Shown here: in pieces, positions 44,841-55,163 of the stretch
How the letters are laid out: every line of letters begins with the position of its first letter
How positions within the stretch are numbered: the first letter of the stretch is position 1
Source of the DNA: Didymella arachidicola
Lineage: Eukaryota > Ascomycota > Dothideomycetes > Pleosporales > Didymellaceae
NCBI GenBank assembly: GCA_016630955.3
Contig: CM049991.1
Span: forward strand, 496,001 to 560,000
Direction of reading: 5' to 3'
DNA length: 64,000 nt
Notes under the pieces: model-generated
The model's input: only the letters and a program-made list of their open reading frames with translations
Told to the model about the DNA's origin: nothing
The model's database searches: none
Position numbers and translations under genes: made by a program

Positions 44841-45676
44841 TTAAGCCTGGATCATATACATTGAGGCAGCATGGTCGTTTGGTCGATGCTCGCTGATCGC
44901 TGCGTATTTGTATTTGAGGTGGCGTACCTCTTCCCGTAGGGATGTGACCTTCGTCAATGCTTGCTTGTGTAGCTGTACCTCCGTCGTTCTGTATGCTCTG
45001 GCTTGCAATACGGGTATGAAGTTGCATACGTCGCGGGCGTGGTCGCTGATCTGAACTCCAAGCGATTTCATGTCAGTAGTCACAGCAAGGGCCTGAGGGT
45101 GCCATGCCTCGCTGATCTCTTCTGGAGATAGGTCTGAGGATCGCGACGCGATGGAAATGCACAGTAACGAGATCCGTCCTTGACTGCTCGTGGCATTCGA
45201 CCACAAAGTCAAATCGTCTTTGCAATGATATGTATGCCTGATGGAGCCGATCGAGCTCTACAGCCAGTGGGGCCTTCTTTCTGGGCCGTGCAATTTTCTG
45301 GTAGTGTGTTCCGGTATCGACCGCAGCATTCATTTTTCCCGTCCCGCATCTTGAAGCCTGCTAGCTTTGCCTTTAGCTGCAGTACGTTTAGTTTGATTCT
45401 ACGACTGCAGTTGCTGAACAACGTCAGCGTGCACACTAGTCTACCTATCCACTGTCTCAAATTGTGGTGTTTAGAATGTTGTGGCATCCTCAAGGGCCGT
45501 GATCTTGCCTTCAGTTGCTGTGCGAGGTCTGAATATGCGCCTCGATTCATCTTTGCGAGCGCTGTGTCTGTATTTGCTAACCCGAGATCAGTCAGGTGGG
45601 AGAGGTGCCCATCTACAAGCTCTCGACACCACCGCTTACACCCATTATGGCAGGACGCAGAAAATGTGGACGGCAC
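44841..45676 (-). pseudogene. Possible decayed coiled-coil gene
   Basis: Several minus-strand segments in different frames are protein-like. One is around 45480-45600 (LAKMNRGAYSDLAQQLK), one starts at 45333 (MNAAVDTG, then LAVELDRLHQAYISLQRRFDF), and one covers 44841-45180 (DLSPEEISEAWHPQAL, then LHKQALTKVTSLREEVRHLKYKYAAI). The last has heptad-like spacing. I could not find introns that connect them in phase; adjacent segments differ by one-base shifts. Either a small gene with unusual splicing or, more likely, a frameshifted relic. Confidence 0.3.
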
Positions 45677-45829
45677 TCAGGTTTACGCAACCAAATCATT
45701 TTGGGAGTCTAAGTGCGTCTTCACGGGTAGTGACTAGCTTGGTGCAGTCCCTCGAACGGGCGAGCTCGGAGCGACAGTGGACTGTCTTTCGTCGAAGGAC
45801 AGTAGAAAGGTCGAGGCTTTAGTCGCAGA

Positions 45830-46003
45830 CTTCGGCGGGAGGAGACGAGAGCGCTCCCGCTCCTGTCGCTGGGGCACCACAGCTGCCCAAGTCGCCCGCC
45901 GACCACGCGACAGACGAGGAGATGGAAGAAGTCGTGAGCGCAAGCTTTGACTCCAGCAGCGCAGACGAGTCTCTCGCGACAATCGCGGAGGGCTCGTTTC
46001 AGT
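45830..46003 (+). other. Orphan coding-like segment (terminal exon or relic)
   Basis: After a good acceptor (TCGCAG ending about 45829) the plus strand reads 57 codons of strongly coding-like sequence to a TAA: an Ala/Pro linker, then ATDEEMEEVVSASFDSSSADESLATIAEGSFQ. The frame is closed immediately upstream by TAG. No upstream exon is identifiable. It may be the last exon of a decayed gene or a chance translation. Confidence 0.25.
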
Positions 46004-46504
46004 AATGGGCATATGCCATGCACTTCGTCTTCGTCGTCGCCGCTGACACTGGCAACTTCATAGGCAAGTCTCGTCCTGAGACGGACTTGCTCCCGGACCA
46101 CGGTTGACTGGCCAAGAGTCTACCACAGCAACACTGAATGACTCCTGACGTGCTGGAGCGCCCGGTACAAACCATTCTGAATTCTTGTAGGCAACCTGGA
46201 TCAAACAAGACGCTATGTATTTGCTATGTTGTGTCTTTCCTCAACGAGTCTTAACCACGATTTGGAAGCTAGTGCTGTAAGTCTGGACCGCAGAGTAGAT
46301 ATTTGTAGAGAAAGCCAGTGGTATAAGCAGATTGGGCCGAGAGTCATAATGTAGAAAATTCCACTTCATGTTCTCATACCAAACATGCCTATGTACCTTG
46401 CATTCGACTTTCGTTGGCACCCGGGCGAAGGCCCAGCCTCGAGACATCCATAATCCAAACTCCGAGCCTTGCTTGTTCGCACCACCTCAGAGTAATCCAT
46501 CATC

Positions 46505-49500
46505 TCACAAGCTCACCCAATCCATCCAGCTTTCCAAAAACCTCAGCCTCCCATCTTCCAGCACTTCTTCAAACTCCTCGAAGCTTAACAGCCCATCGCC
46601 CTTCCTGCTCCGACTTTCCTGCTCCACCGCCTCACAGCTCGCCAGCAGCCGAGTGTATAGCGGGGACTCGGGGTTCTTCGCGCTGCGGCGCAGGTTCGCT
46701 ATCAACGCGCCTGTTTGGTCTGGCTCGGGTTGGATGGCATATAGATTCGTTGTGTGTACGATGTGTCTGCGGCCGGTCTGAACGCTATGTTGTCCTTCGG
46801 GGGTGGCGACGAGAGTGAAGTGTTGCAGCCAGGGGGTGTCGGTGTAGACGTGTGGAATGAAGATATCGAGAGGACACTCTGCGATGGGGTCGGTAGGACG
46901 GGTTGGAGACGCAGCGGCATCTTTGTCGTCCTGGGAGAAGTCGCGGCTAGATCGTGGAGCAGACGGAATGGTATTTTCCTGGTCTGCAGCATCCGCACTG
47001 GTAAGATCTGGACCATTAAGAGAGTCGGGCCCTGCGCTCTGCTCTTCACGGGGCGGTGTCAAGCTCATCGGCGTGACAGTTTCGTCGTCATGGCCGTGGA
47101 CGTGGTCAGAGATGCGAACGTAGACAAAGAAAGGCCCATCTGGGCCGATACAGATTCGTCCCTCAGAATCCATGAGCTCTTCGAGCCTCTCTTCCTGTTC
47201 TGAAGCCGTCATGGAATGATGCAATCCTCCTGCAGCTTCTTGGTGGCCATCAATTCCTGCTTCAGTGAAAGATTCGGCTAACGCGGCCCGCCAGCGGCCA
47301 GTGCCAGCACGTATGTCCATTGTTGAGTTGGGGCGAAATTGTGGCATGGTGGGATCGTAAGTCCGCTCTTTCGGCAATGTTGCTGGTTTCACAGGCTCTA
47401 CAACCTTCGGTTTCGTAGGACCTGACGGGTCGATCAACCGAAACGTTGCCTGGATGAGTTCCTCATAGAGCTGTTCCCTGATGAGCGAAGCGTTCCAGTC
47501 GGCAATGTCGTTGGAAGGCATCTTCTCATAACGGCCTTTCAGATATGAGAGTATCGGTCCCTCAGCAGCTGCGATCGCTCTTCGGATATCGGCAGTACAC
47601 AGTGTGGCGTCTTCCTCGTATGAATTGGCTTTCAAAGCTTCCAAAGCGCCCTTGCTTAGATGCTGGCTGAATATGTCGACGACGCTCTTGACATACCGAA
47701 AGACGCCAAAGTGGAAGATGATTGGGTTCCAAGCACCCCAGCCCTTCTCTCGTTCAAGCAGTATTTCGATATCCTTGGCATTCTTTCGACGTTCGGAACG
47801 CAGACTACGAGCGTCCAGTGCCATGTCTTCTCGAGCGCGGAAGAGGGGATCAAGCAACTCATTGAATGCTTGCTGCGTTATTTGATACAAGACTTCCTTT
47901 CCAAGATCTTGTTCATACTCAGGGATCTCATAGCCGCCCCATTGCTCGTTGACTGGCTTTTTGGATGTTGACTTGCTGGACGAGTCTTTATGATTGACTT
48001 CGTCATGAAAATGCACTCTTGACAACCCACGAGAAACAGCCGGTTCTGACTCAGGATCACCGGGAGCAGGAATTGTATCTTGGGCTTCGAGGTCCCCTTC
48101 TTCGCCTTCAATCTCTGCGTCGGCCGGTCTTGTCATACCTTCCTCTTCATCCAAAGTGAATTCGCGTCTTGCCCAGGCATCTCGTACAACTCGCTCTCCA
48201 GCCTCTTTTTGCGGTGAACTTGTAAGCAACTGACTGATCTCGTTGGCCCTGATGACCTCTTCGCGGCTGGCGGATTCGAAGTCAGTGTCAAGAATGACGT
48301 GCGATGACTCGTCGAATGTTCCGTTCTGTTTCAGCGTGATGTCGGGGTGCAGCTGATTCGCAGTCGGGAGACTGTTGGGAGGAAACGCGGAGCCTAATGG
48401 CTGGCTGGACCTCACCGTGTCCATACTGTTACGCACGGACATCTCCTCAGTCAGCTCAGCGACAAAGTTACGAGTCGCTTCCTTCTCAATCGCGTAGTAA
48501 GCTCGAAACACTCTCAGCACGTCTCGACGTGAGATGTAACCATCACCATCGATATCGTAGCCGTTGAAGATAATCCTGGCCTTGACTTTTAGGTCAGGAG
48601 AATGCATTTGGTCGATACCTTTGATCCACTCTTCGAAGCCGATTAGGCCATTTTTGTCGCTGTCATAGTACTGAAAGATGCGGTCGTAGATGAGATTAGG
48701 CGCAGAAACAAAACCGTTATATCGAGGGACGAAAGCGTGATTGAAGGCTCGTCGATCGAGTGCCCATCCCACCTTGCTGGGGTCAGTCCTCCATTCGGTG
48801 CTTGCAAGGCAGGTGAACTGATCCCACAGCGCCTCGATTTCCTCGACCTCCATCTTTGTCTCCGAAGCTAAACGCCTCTTCAGCGCTGAATTGACCGAGT
48901 GATGCATCATGTGCGGCTTTCCTGGATACAGAGGCTCTTGCTTAGCTAGAGACAAGTATGGTGCTGGTATGCGTATCTTGTAAAAGACATGGGTCCGTGT
49001 GTGGGAGTTTGTAGCCTCACAAGAAGAGCACAAGTCAAAGTCGACACAGTTGGCGCAATGCCACCTGGTGCCGCGTATGGGCTTCTCATCGCATCCATTG
49101 CATGTGATGCCCCGGTGTACGACCCCTTCCTGTCTTGCGCGCTCCTCTGCGATGTGGTACAACGTGCGCTGAAGTGTCTGTCCTTCAGGATCCACGCCTT
49201 CGATATCTGTATCGTCGTCGCTCATGAATGAGATGTCGGTACCCGCAACACTCTCGGCGCCATCTGCGTCTTCAGGTCTGGCATCATTCAGGCGTTGTGT
49301 TCGTCTCTCCACGGCACGAGCAATGCTAGCTATGTTCGGCAGCCTGGCGCCAACCCATCTAGTGACAGCCTCGATCTCAGCAGGGGCGAGGGGTCGATTT
49401 GAGAAACCTGAATCAAGCAGTCGATCGAGGAATATGTCATAGAGCCGTGTCGTCTCGACTTCGATGGTGTCTGCGCCCGCATCTGGGACCATAGGCACAA

Positions 49501-49804
49501 GCAGCTCGCGAAGCTCATCTGGCGCGATAAGATTCTGTGGGTCGAGCGGCACTACGAGGCCGAGGATGGTGTGGTCGCCCAAGTTGTCAACTTCACTCTC
49601 CAAACGCGAGATTATACGTGTCGTGCGTGACAGTCGTCGTTGCGGATTGCCTCGCCGAACGGCATTGCTGCGATGCAGACCCTCACTAGGTGACGCTTGG
49701 AGGCTGCCATATATGAGATAAGCAGCATAAACGGCTGCTGCTCCGGTGAGCACGAGTACAGCAGGGCGATAGCGGGTGACGGCGGTCGGTGTCGAGCTCG
49801 ACAT
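46505..49804 (-). CDS. Large membrane-anchored ZZ zinc-finger and EF-hand protein
   Basis: A single exon of 1099 residues. One hydrophobic segment near the N terminus (AVLVLTGAAAVYAAYLIYG) is a signal anchor. At about residues 240-285 there is a ZZ-type zinc finger (ITCNGCDEKPIRGTRWHCANCVDFDLCSSCEA, then a His pair). Two canonical EF-hands follow (DSDKNGLIGFEEW and DIDGDGYISRRDV), and a degenerate third (KGDGLLSFEEFEEVL) lies at the C terminus. The long middle contains acidic and disordered parts and helical segments. Such ZZ/EF-hand proteins occur across filamentous fungi. They are predicted calcium-responsive membrane proteins of unknown job. The start is the first ATG; the frame upstream offers only a TTG. 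Confidence 0.9.
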   Translation of the reverse strand: MSSSTPTAVTRYRPAVLVLTGAAAVYAAYLIYGSLQASPSEGLHRSNAVRRGNPQRRLSRTTRIISRLESEVDNLGDHTILGLVVPLDPQNLIAPDELRELLVPMVPDAGADTIEVETTRLYDIFLDRLLDSGFSNRPLAPAEIEAVTRWVGARLPNIASIARAVERRTQRLNDARPEDADGAESVAGTDISFMSDDDTDIEGVDPEGQTLQRTLYHIAEERARQEGVVHRGITCNGCDEKPIRGTRWHCANCVDFDLCSSCEATNSHTRTHVFYKIRIPAPYLSLAKQEPLYPGKPHMMHHSVNSALKRRLASETKMEVEEIEALWDQFTCLASTEWRTDPSKVGWALDRRAFNHAFVPRYNGFVSAPNLIYDRIFQYYDSDKNGLIGFEEWIKGIDQMHSPDLKVKARIIFNGYDIDGDGYISRRDVLRVFRAYYAIEKEATRNFVAELTEEMSVRNSMDTVRSSQPLGSAFPPNSLPTANQLHPDITLKQNGTFDESSHVILDTDFESASREEVIRANEISQLLTSSPQKEAGERVVRDAWARREFTLDEEEGMTRPADAEIEGEEGDLEAQDTIPAPGDPESEPAVSRGLSRVHFHDEVNHKDSSSKSTSKKPVNEQWGGYEIPEYEQDLGKEVLYQITQQAFNELLDPLFRAREDMALDARSLRSERRKNAKDIEILLEREKGWGAWNPIIFHFGVFRYVKSVVDIFSQHLSKGALEALKANSYEEDATLCTADIRRAIAAAEGPILSYLKGRYEKMPSNDIADWNASLIREQLYEELIQATFRLIDPSGPTKPKVVEPVKPATLPKERTYDPTMPQFRPNSTMDIRAGTGRWRAALAESFTEAGIDGHQEAAGGLHHSMTASEQEERLEELMDSEGRICIGPDGPFFVYVRISDHVHGHDDETVTPMSLTPPREEQSAGPDSLNGPDLTSADAADQENTIPSAPRSSRDFSQDDKDAAASPTRPTDPIAECPLDIFIPHVYTDTPWLQHFTLVATPEGQHSVQTGRRHIVHTTNLYAIQPEPDQTGALIANLRRSAKNPESPLYTRLLASCEAVEQESRSRKGDGLLSFEEFEEVLEDGRLRFLESWMDWVSL

Positions 49805-50126
49805 TGGAGAAGATGGAGCTTGTGGGCAGGTCAAGCTTTGGTCAGCAATCTATGTCCTGTCATGAGGGCAACAGAAGGCTGAGCTGGGGTCTGTGACAGT
49901 ATGAGCGCGTGCCTCAGCACCGCGACTACCTGTTTGACATGTTTGGTTTCTGCTATGCGCGTACAGCTGTACCGACGGTGAGATTGGGGCTGCTGCTTCC
50001 TTGGTGAGACTCTCGCCAAGCCGGACCTCCTTCGACTTTCATTGGCGCAATCACATCTCCGTCACTCCTTCACCAAACATTCTCACGAAGCGATGTAAAT
50101 CATCTTTATTTTATCCTCTTGTGTAA
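49805..50126. other. Intergenic
   Basis: 322 bp containing the promoter of the ZZ/EF-hand gene and the 3' UTR of the SDR gene. Nothing recognisable. Confidence 0.5.
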
Positions 50127-51040
50127 CTACCATGCAGCGTGGCCGCCATCTATCCTCAAGTCAGAACCTGTCATGAACGAGCTGGCGTCGCTGATCAGGA
50201 ACACTGCTGCACCGCGGTACTCTTTGGGAGCGGACAGTCTTCCCAGCATGTTCTGCGTCGGCCAGGCCTCCTTGCGCTCAGGGTACTTCGCAAACAATTC
50301 CTCCACCATTTGCGTGACGATGTATCCGGGAGAGATAGTATTGACACGAATGTTGTGCTGACCCCATTCGGCCGCCAGGTTTCGAGCGAGCTGGATGACA
50401 CCTGCCTTGGACGAGTTATATGCGGCGCAGATCAATCCCTAGCCTATTGTCAGCGACGATGATGCGTATAGGTCCAGAGAAGACGTACTCTGTTGGCGAT
50501 TGTGCCCGACATACTGGCAATAAACACCATGCTTCCGCCATTGCCGAACTTGATCATCTGCTTCGCAACTGCCTGGGCAGTCATGAAGACACCCGTGACA
50601 TTCACCTCGAACATGCGATTGGCATCTTCAGCCTTGTACTCGAGCGCTGATGTTTCTTGCTGGATACCGGCAGCTGCGACCAGACCGTCCATCCTTCCCT
50701 CGACGCTCGCAATGTCTTCGACGACCTTGTGGAGCCCATCGACGTCTCGTACATCGATCTGTCGGTATTCGAACTTTGAGTTGAACTCGCTCTTTGCTCT
50801 TTCTGCGACAGCGTGGAAGTCAGGATGGGGCTCAGGTAGCCTGTCCAAAGCGTACACTGCAAACGAGTCAATCAGGGCACCTCTTCAATATCGGTCCAAT
50901 CGGGACGCACCTATCGCGCCTGCTTCCAGCAACGCCTCTGCTTGTGTCAGACCAAGACCACGAGCCGCACCAGACACAAGGACGACCTTGTTCTTCAAGC
51001 TGAACTCTGGCAGCCCAGGAGCGAGGTTAGGGTTGGTCAT
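50127..51040 (-). CDS. Short-chain dehydrogenase/reductase (classical, FabG-like)
   Basis: Three exons (50911-51040, 50489-50856, 50127-50438) give 269 residues. The Rossmann fold shows VVLVSGAARGLGLTQAEALLEAG (the nucleotide-binding TGxxxGxG equivalent is SGAARGLG). DVRD is at the end of beta 4, and an NNAG-equivalent reads AAAGIQ. The catalytic Ser is in IASMSGTIANR and the YxxxK motif in AAYNSSKAGV. NTISPGYIVT and the usual C-terminal SSFMTGSDLRIDGGHAAW follow. After beta 2 an Asp (YALDRLPEP) favours NAD(H). The family includes sugar-alcohol dehydrogenases (sorbose reductase and mannitol dehydrogenase types); substrate is unknown. An in-frame upstream ATG (51133) would add 31 residues without homology. 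Confidence 0.93.
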
Positions 51041-51982
51041 ATTGCTTGCGAGTACTGATAGCTGTGCAAAGGATATAATTGGAAGGTAAGAGTGTAGAAT
51101 ATACCAAAGCACCTCACTTGTCTCAAAAGTCACGGAAATGATAACGGCCCAGCGACACGGGGGGGGGGGGCCGACTTCTTAAAGCCTGCCACTCTCGATC
51201 CGGTCCCAAGGTCACCTGGCGGCAATTTGCCAAAGCCAGGCCACTACGTTCCATCCAGCACAAGCCACGAGTGCATGTTGGGTCACTGAGAGCTCGAGGG
51301 CGGGGAAAGCTCCTGCGAACGGAATCTCCCAATCTGGACATCCGGCGCGATTGGTCTCCCGCGGAACATCTCCTTCGATGTTAGAACGCCGTTGCAGCGT
51401 CATTATGAAGAATGGAACGCATCTCCGGCGCTCGAGACGAGAACGCGATGCCGTATTACCTCGAAGGAGCTGCCCACATGATGTGTCGCGCTGTGTTGTA
51501 CGTCAATTGCTTACCCGAATTTTAGAGCTCCCCGCGAGTCAGACGTCAGGGGTTCTTCACCCCATGGAGCTTTCCCCGCGCGTCTCGGCTACATCGCCAG
51601 CTCAAGGTTGTCTCTTGCGGAGGAGCTTATCCAGTCGCCAAAATTTTTTCTTGCTCGCACTTCCGTACGTTGCCCAAGCTGGCTCGAGACATCCTTGATG
51701 ATTGATCGAGAAATTACCCCGGGTCGTGATAGTATCCAAGAGGACCACACTCACAAAGAGTCTTTACCCCGATTCCCTAGTGAACCCGAACCCTGGCAGT
51801 CTCCTTCCCCAAAGCTTGGGATGCCGATGAGTTGATCCTCTACTCAAACGAGCTCGAACCTCCGAGTTCGCCGATGCCCCACCTCGTCATGTAAATCGAC
51901 CCCACTTCCAAAAAGCTACAGCGGCCAGAACGACACCATACTTGCAACTAAACACCACATCTGCTGCTTCGAGATCACCAAG
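51041..51982. other. Intergenic between divergent genes, with poly-G tract
   Basis: The upstream region of the SDR gene (minus) and YAE1 (plus). It contains a run of about 12 G near 51159-51170, a place where sequencing length errors are common. No gene or RNA seen. Confidence 0.5.
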
Positions 51983-52612
51983 ATGAACACAGCTGGCGAC
52001 ATCAGTCCTCCTCTGGGGCCCACGCAGCTCGCAGCCGGGCACGCGCCCCCAACACCACCGCACGAGTCCGCCCTCGATGACATCTACGGTTCCGCACCGA
52101 ACTCGCCATTCCTCGATGCGCAGCCCTCAGATCGTGCCCATGAGATGCTCTCCGATCTTCCCTCTCGTCAGCGCGCACTCGATGCCGATGCCTACCGTGA
52201 AGGCCTAGCCTCTGCTAAAGGACAATACGTTCAAGAAGGTTTCGACGAAGGCTATGCACTCGGTGCCGACATCGGACTGCGCATTGGCTATATTCTGGGC
52301 GTGCTGAGAGGATTCGTGGGCGCTTGGAGAGGACACGACCAAGCTGCCTACGAGGAAGTCTCGAATCTCTTTGAAGATGCGCAGAAGGAGCTTGCGATCG
52401 AGCAGCTGCTGGGCCAGACATGGGTTGACGGGGAAGGGATCTGGAAGTGGGAGGTCCAGGGCGCGGATGGTGATGCCACGTTTCGAGAGGTTGCTGCGCA
52501 GCATCCTGTCGTGAAGAAGTGGGATGGCAAAGTCGAAGAGCTGGCCAAGCGATGGGGAGTAGACCTCAAGGCTGTGGAAAAGATGAGCGCGAAGGAGGAA
52601 GAGCAGTCATGA
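51983..52612 (+). CDS. YAE1: Yae1-family adaptor for cytosolic Fe-S protein assembly
   Basis: An intronless gene of 209 residues. The middle holds the Yae1/Lto1 signature with deca-GX3-type spacing of glycines: YREGLASAKGQYVQEGFDEGYALGADIGLRIGYILGVLRG (about residues 71-110). The N terminus is Pro-rich and disordered. The C-terminal half is helical and includes LIEQLLGQ-like and WDGKVEELAKRW segments. In yeast, Yae1 with Lto1 recruits the cytosolic Fe-S targeting complex to the ABC protein Rli1, needed for ribosome recycling. Length is in the range of fungal orthologues. The ATG follows AAG and begins MNTAGDISPP. No Lto1 gene is in this window. Confidence 0.9.
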   Translation: MNTAGDISPPLGPTQLAAGHAPPTPPHESALDDIYGSAPNSPFLDAQPSDRAHEMLSDLPSRQRALDADAYREGLASAKGQYVQEGFDEGYALGADIGLRIGYILGVLRGFVGAWRGHDQAAYEEVSNLFEDAQKELAIEQLLGQTWVDGEGIWKWEVQGADGDATFREVAAQHPVVKKWDGKVEELAKRWGVDLKAVEKMSAKEEEQS

Positions 52613-53150
52613 AGGCCCAGAAGACATGACTGTCGGCTCGTTGCGGAATGCGCAGCACCCACTTGAGCATAACAACATTGCTGAGGCCAGAAGGGCAGTC
52701 CTTGCAACGCGAAATCCTCCACTTAGCCTCGCTATGTGGCATACATTGTCAGCTCTAGAGGGGAGACCTTTGCCCTCATTACCATGGCATGGCAAACTTC
52801 TGTTCCACCACAGTCTGATCCTGCGGAGACGCCACAAGCAAGGAACTGCTCTGAGCCTGAGGTATAGCCTCTCCTCTTTTCGGCGATCTCAGACGTACGA
52901 AGAAGACAGGACATAGGAACAGTCTACCTGCACTTGTTCTCTGTCAGTCGCAACGGTGGTCGGACTGGTGGATCCCTCCGCGCCGGCGGCGGTCGGAAGC
53001 CGGCAGAAGCGCACAGACCACAGAGACCCTGCTCAGTATGCCGTCATGACTCCGGATAACGAAAGTACGATAGTTGCCTAAAGACTCCAACATGCTCTTG
53101 CCTGACCAATCTTTTCTACGTTTCTCGCCTGCCACATCTCCGCGACAGCC
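52613..53150. other. Intergenic
   Basis: 538 bp between YAE1 and the ABC1-family gene, both on the plus strand. It should contain the YAE1 3' UTR and the ABC1-family promoter. Frames here are short and not protein-like. Confidence 0.5.
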
Positions 53151-55163
53151 ATGATACATGGCCTGATCGCTCTGCGACGAGCACCCGCCCATAATGTTAC
53201 TTCGCAGCTAGCACGCTCATCTTTCGCCCCAGCACGATCACCACACTCTGCCCTCGTGCGCCGCATACAATCGCAAGCATGGGAGCCTCTTCGTCCTCCG
53301 AACCCCGCGCACCTGCCTAAACCTCGCATCCGTAAAGTCAAACCACCCTTTACGAAACGAAGATGGGTGCGTCGCCTCGCTGCCGTCACCGCGCTCGCTG
53401 GTGTTGGCTACGCCATCGATAGGCAATTTTACGCCTCTTCTGTGACAAGATCGCTACGCACCTTCAAGACGGGCCTCATTATTGGTCTTGACTACAAGAT
53501 CAATTTTCGTGCCCACCCTCCTTTCGCGAACAGCATCGAAGATGTGCACAACCGCAATGCTGAGCGCATCTTCGACCTGCTGCGGTACAATGGCGGTCTC
53601 TACCTGAAGATTGGCCAAGCAATTGCCATGCAGAGTGCCATTCTGCCGCCATCATTTCAGAAGATGTTCGCAAAAATGTTTGACGACGCGCCACAGAACG
53701 AATGGTGGGAAGTCGAGAAGGTGGTCAGAGAAGATTTTGGCAAGAGCGTCGAGGAAGTCTTCGGCGTGAGCTTCTCGCATGACCAGATACCAGGCAAGGG
53801 CGTGATGGAAAAGACTGCGCGAGCAAGTGCTAGCGTGGCACAGGTTCACTGGGCGCGCCTTGCAGATGGGCGGGAAGTCGCAATCAAAGTTCAGAAGCGT
53901 GAGATTGCATCGCAGGTCGGCTGGGATCTGTGGGCTTTCAAGGTCGTCGCCAAAGCTTACACATGGTGGTTCGGGATCCCGGTCTACACCCTCGTGCCCT
54001 ATATCTCTGAGCGACTGATGCTTGAGACTGACTTCGAGAACGAGGCAAACAATGGCGAAGAAATGCGTCGCCTTGTTGCGGGCGAACCACGTCTCAATGG
54101 CCGCGTTTACATCCCGCAGGTCTACCGCGAGCTTTCCTCCAAGCGTGTCATGACAGCCGAATGGATTGAAGGTGTGCGTCTCTGGGACAAGGAAGGCATC
54201 ACGAACACGTGGCGCGGAGGCTGGCGTCATGGCTCCCCGGGCGCAGGAGGCGTGCAGCTCCCACCCATTCCCGCGAACGCTTCCTACGACCCCGACGTCC
54301 CTGACGATGCGCCCAAGAACGAGATCATAAAGCCAAGTCGCAAGTCGTGGAAGGGCAAGGACGGGAAGGGCGGGCTGGGAGTCAGTCTGAAGACAACAAT
54401 GAACACGATCGTTGATTTGTTCAGCGCACAGATGTTCCTCTGGGGGTTGGTGCACTGCGACCCGCATCCAGGCAACATCTTCATCCGCCGTTTACCCTCT
54501 GGCCAGCCGGAAGTCGTGCTCATCGATCACGGTCTTTATATCCGTATGAACCCCCAGTTCAGACACCAGTACGCACTGTTCTGGAAGTCCCTTCTCGCAT
54601 TCGACAACAGTACTATCGCCGACATCGTCACATCCTGGGGTGTGAACAACCCCGACATCTTCGCCAGCGCGACGCTGATGCGTCCGTATCAGGGCGGCGA
54701 CAAAAAGGTTATCGAGGAGATCAAGAAGGGTGTCCACGGCAAGGATGCTGCGGAGCGTGCATACGATATGCAGGTCAAAGGCCGCGATGCCATCAAGTCG
54801 ATACTGGGCGACGACAAGAAGTGGCCTCAGGAACTGATCTTCATTGGCCGTAATTTGAGAATCGTGCAGGGCAACAATCAGTTCCTAGGCAGTCCCGTCA
54901 ACAGGGTCAAGATCACCGGCTTGTGGGCGTCTAGGGCGTTGGCAGAGAGCAAAGAGCTGACTACGGGCGAGAGGTGGAAGAATTGGATCAAGCATCTGAG
55001 GTTCAGGGCTATTCTGCTACTCTCAGACGGTGTTTTCTTGTGGGCGAGGGTGAAGCAGGCGTTTGGTGCTGAGAGGGGATTGGAAGATATTCTAGAAGAT
55101 CAGATGAAGACTATGGCGAAGGATTTTGGTGTGGAACTCAACCACGGTGTGTTCGAGGGTTAG
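53151..55163 (+). CDS. Mitochondrial ABC1/UbiB-family atypical kinase (MCP2/CQD2-like)
   Basis: An intronless gene of 670 residues. The Arg/Ala-rich, acid-poor N terminus (residues 1-75) is a mitochondrial presequence, followed by a short hydrophobic stretch near residue 80. The ABC1 domain starts with the diagnostic KxGQ motif in GLYLKIGQAIAMQS and LPPSFQKMFAKMFDDAP. Further landmarks are the Ala-rich nucleotide loop (RASASVAQVHWARLADG), the VAIKVQK lysine, LETDFENEANN, the catalytic region GLVHCDPHPGNIF and the metal Asp in VLIDHGLYI. The arrangement fits yeast Mcp2/Cqd2 and human ADCK1/ADCK5, implicated in mitochondrial coenzyme Q and lipid distribution. These kinases act poorly on proteins and may handle lipids. 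Assignment to the exact subgroup is inference. Confidence 0.93.
   Translation: MIHGLIALRRAPAHNVTSQLARSSFAPARSPHSALVRRIQSQAWEPLRPPNPAHLPKPRIRKVKPPFTKRRWVRRLAAVTALAGVGYAIDRQFYASSVTRSLRTFKTGLIIGLDYKINFRAHPPFANSIEDVHNRNAERIFDLLRYNGGLYLKIGQAIAMQSAILPPSFQKMFAKMFDDAPQNEWWEVEKVVREDFGKSVEEVFGVSFSHDQIPGKGVMEKTARASASVAQVHWARLADGREVAIKVQKREIASQVGWDLWAFKVVAKAYTWWFGIPVYTLVPYISERLMLETDFENEANNGEEMRRLVAGEPRLNGRVYIPQVYRELSSKRVMTAEWIEGVRLWDKEGITNTWRGGWRHGSPGAGGVQLPPIPANASYDPDVPDDAPKNEIIKPSRKSWKGKDGKGGLGVSLKTTMNTIVDLFSAQMFLWGLVHCDPHPGNIFIRRLPSGQPEVVLIDHGLYIRMNPQFRHQYALFWKSLLAFDNSTIADIVTSWGVNNPDIFASATLMRPYQGGDKKVIEEIKKGVHGKDAAERAYDMQVKGRDAIKSILGDDKKWPQELIFIGRNLRIVQGNNQFLGSPVNRVKITGLWASRALAESKELTTGERWKNWIKHLRFRAILLLSDGVFLWARVKQAFGAERGLEDILEDQMKTMAKDFGVELNHGVFEG

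Larger units (their letters stand above)
44394..46504. other. Gene-poor accessory stretch with decayed coding fragments
   Basis: 2.1 kb between two minus-strand genes. It holds the promoter region of the zinc-motif orphan next to 44394. It also contains coding-like fragments on both strands (listed separately) that cannot be joined into an intact gene. Confidence 0.45.

Noticed and set aside
40950..46504. Intact transposable element in the gene-poor island
   Set aside because: I found no terminal inverted or long direct repeats and no transposase, integrase or reverse-transcriptase motif.
53652..54467. 271-codon minus-strand frame
   Set aside because: It is antisense to the ABC1-family kinase and has no domain.
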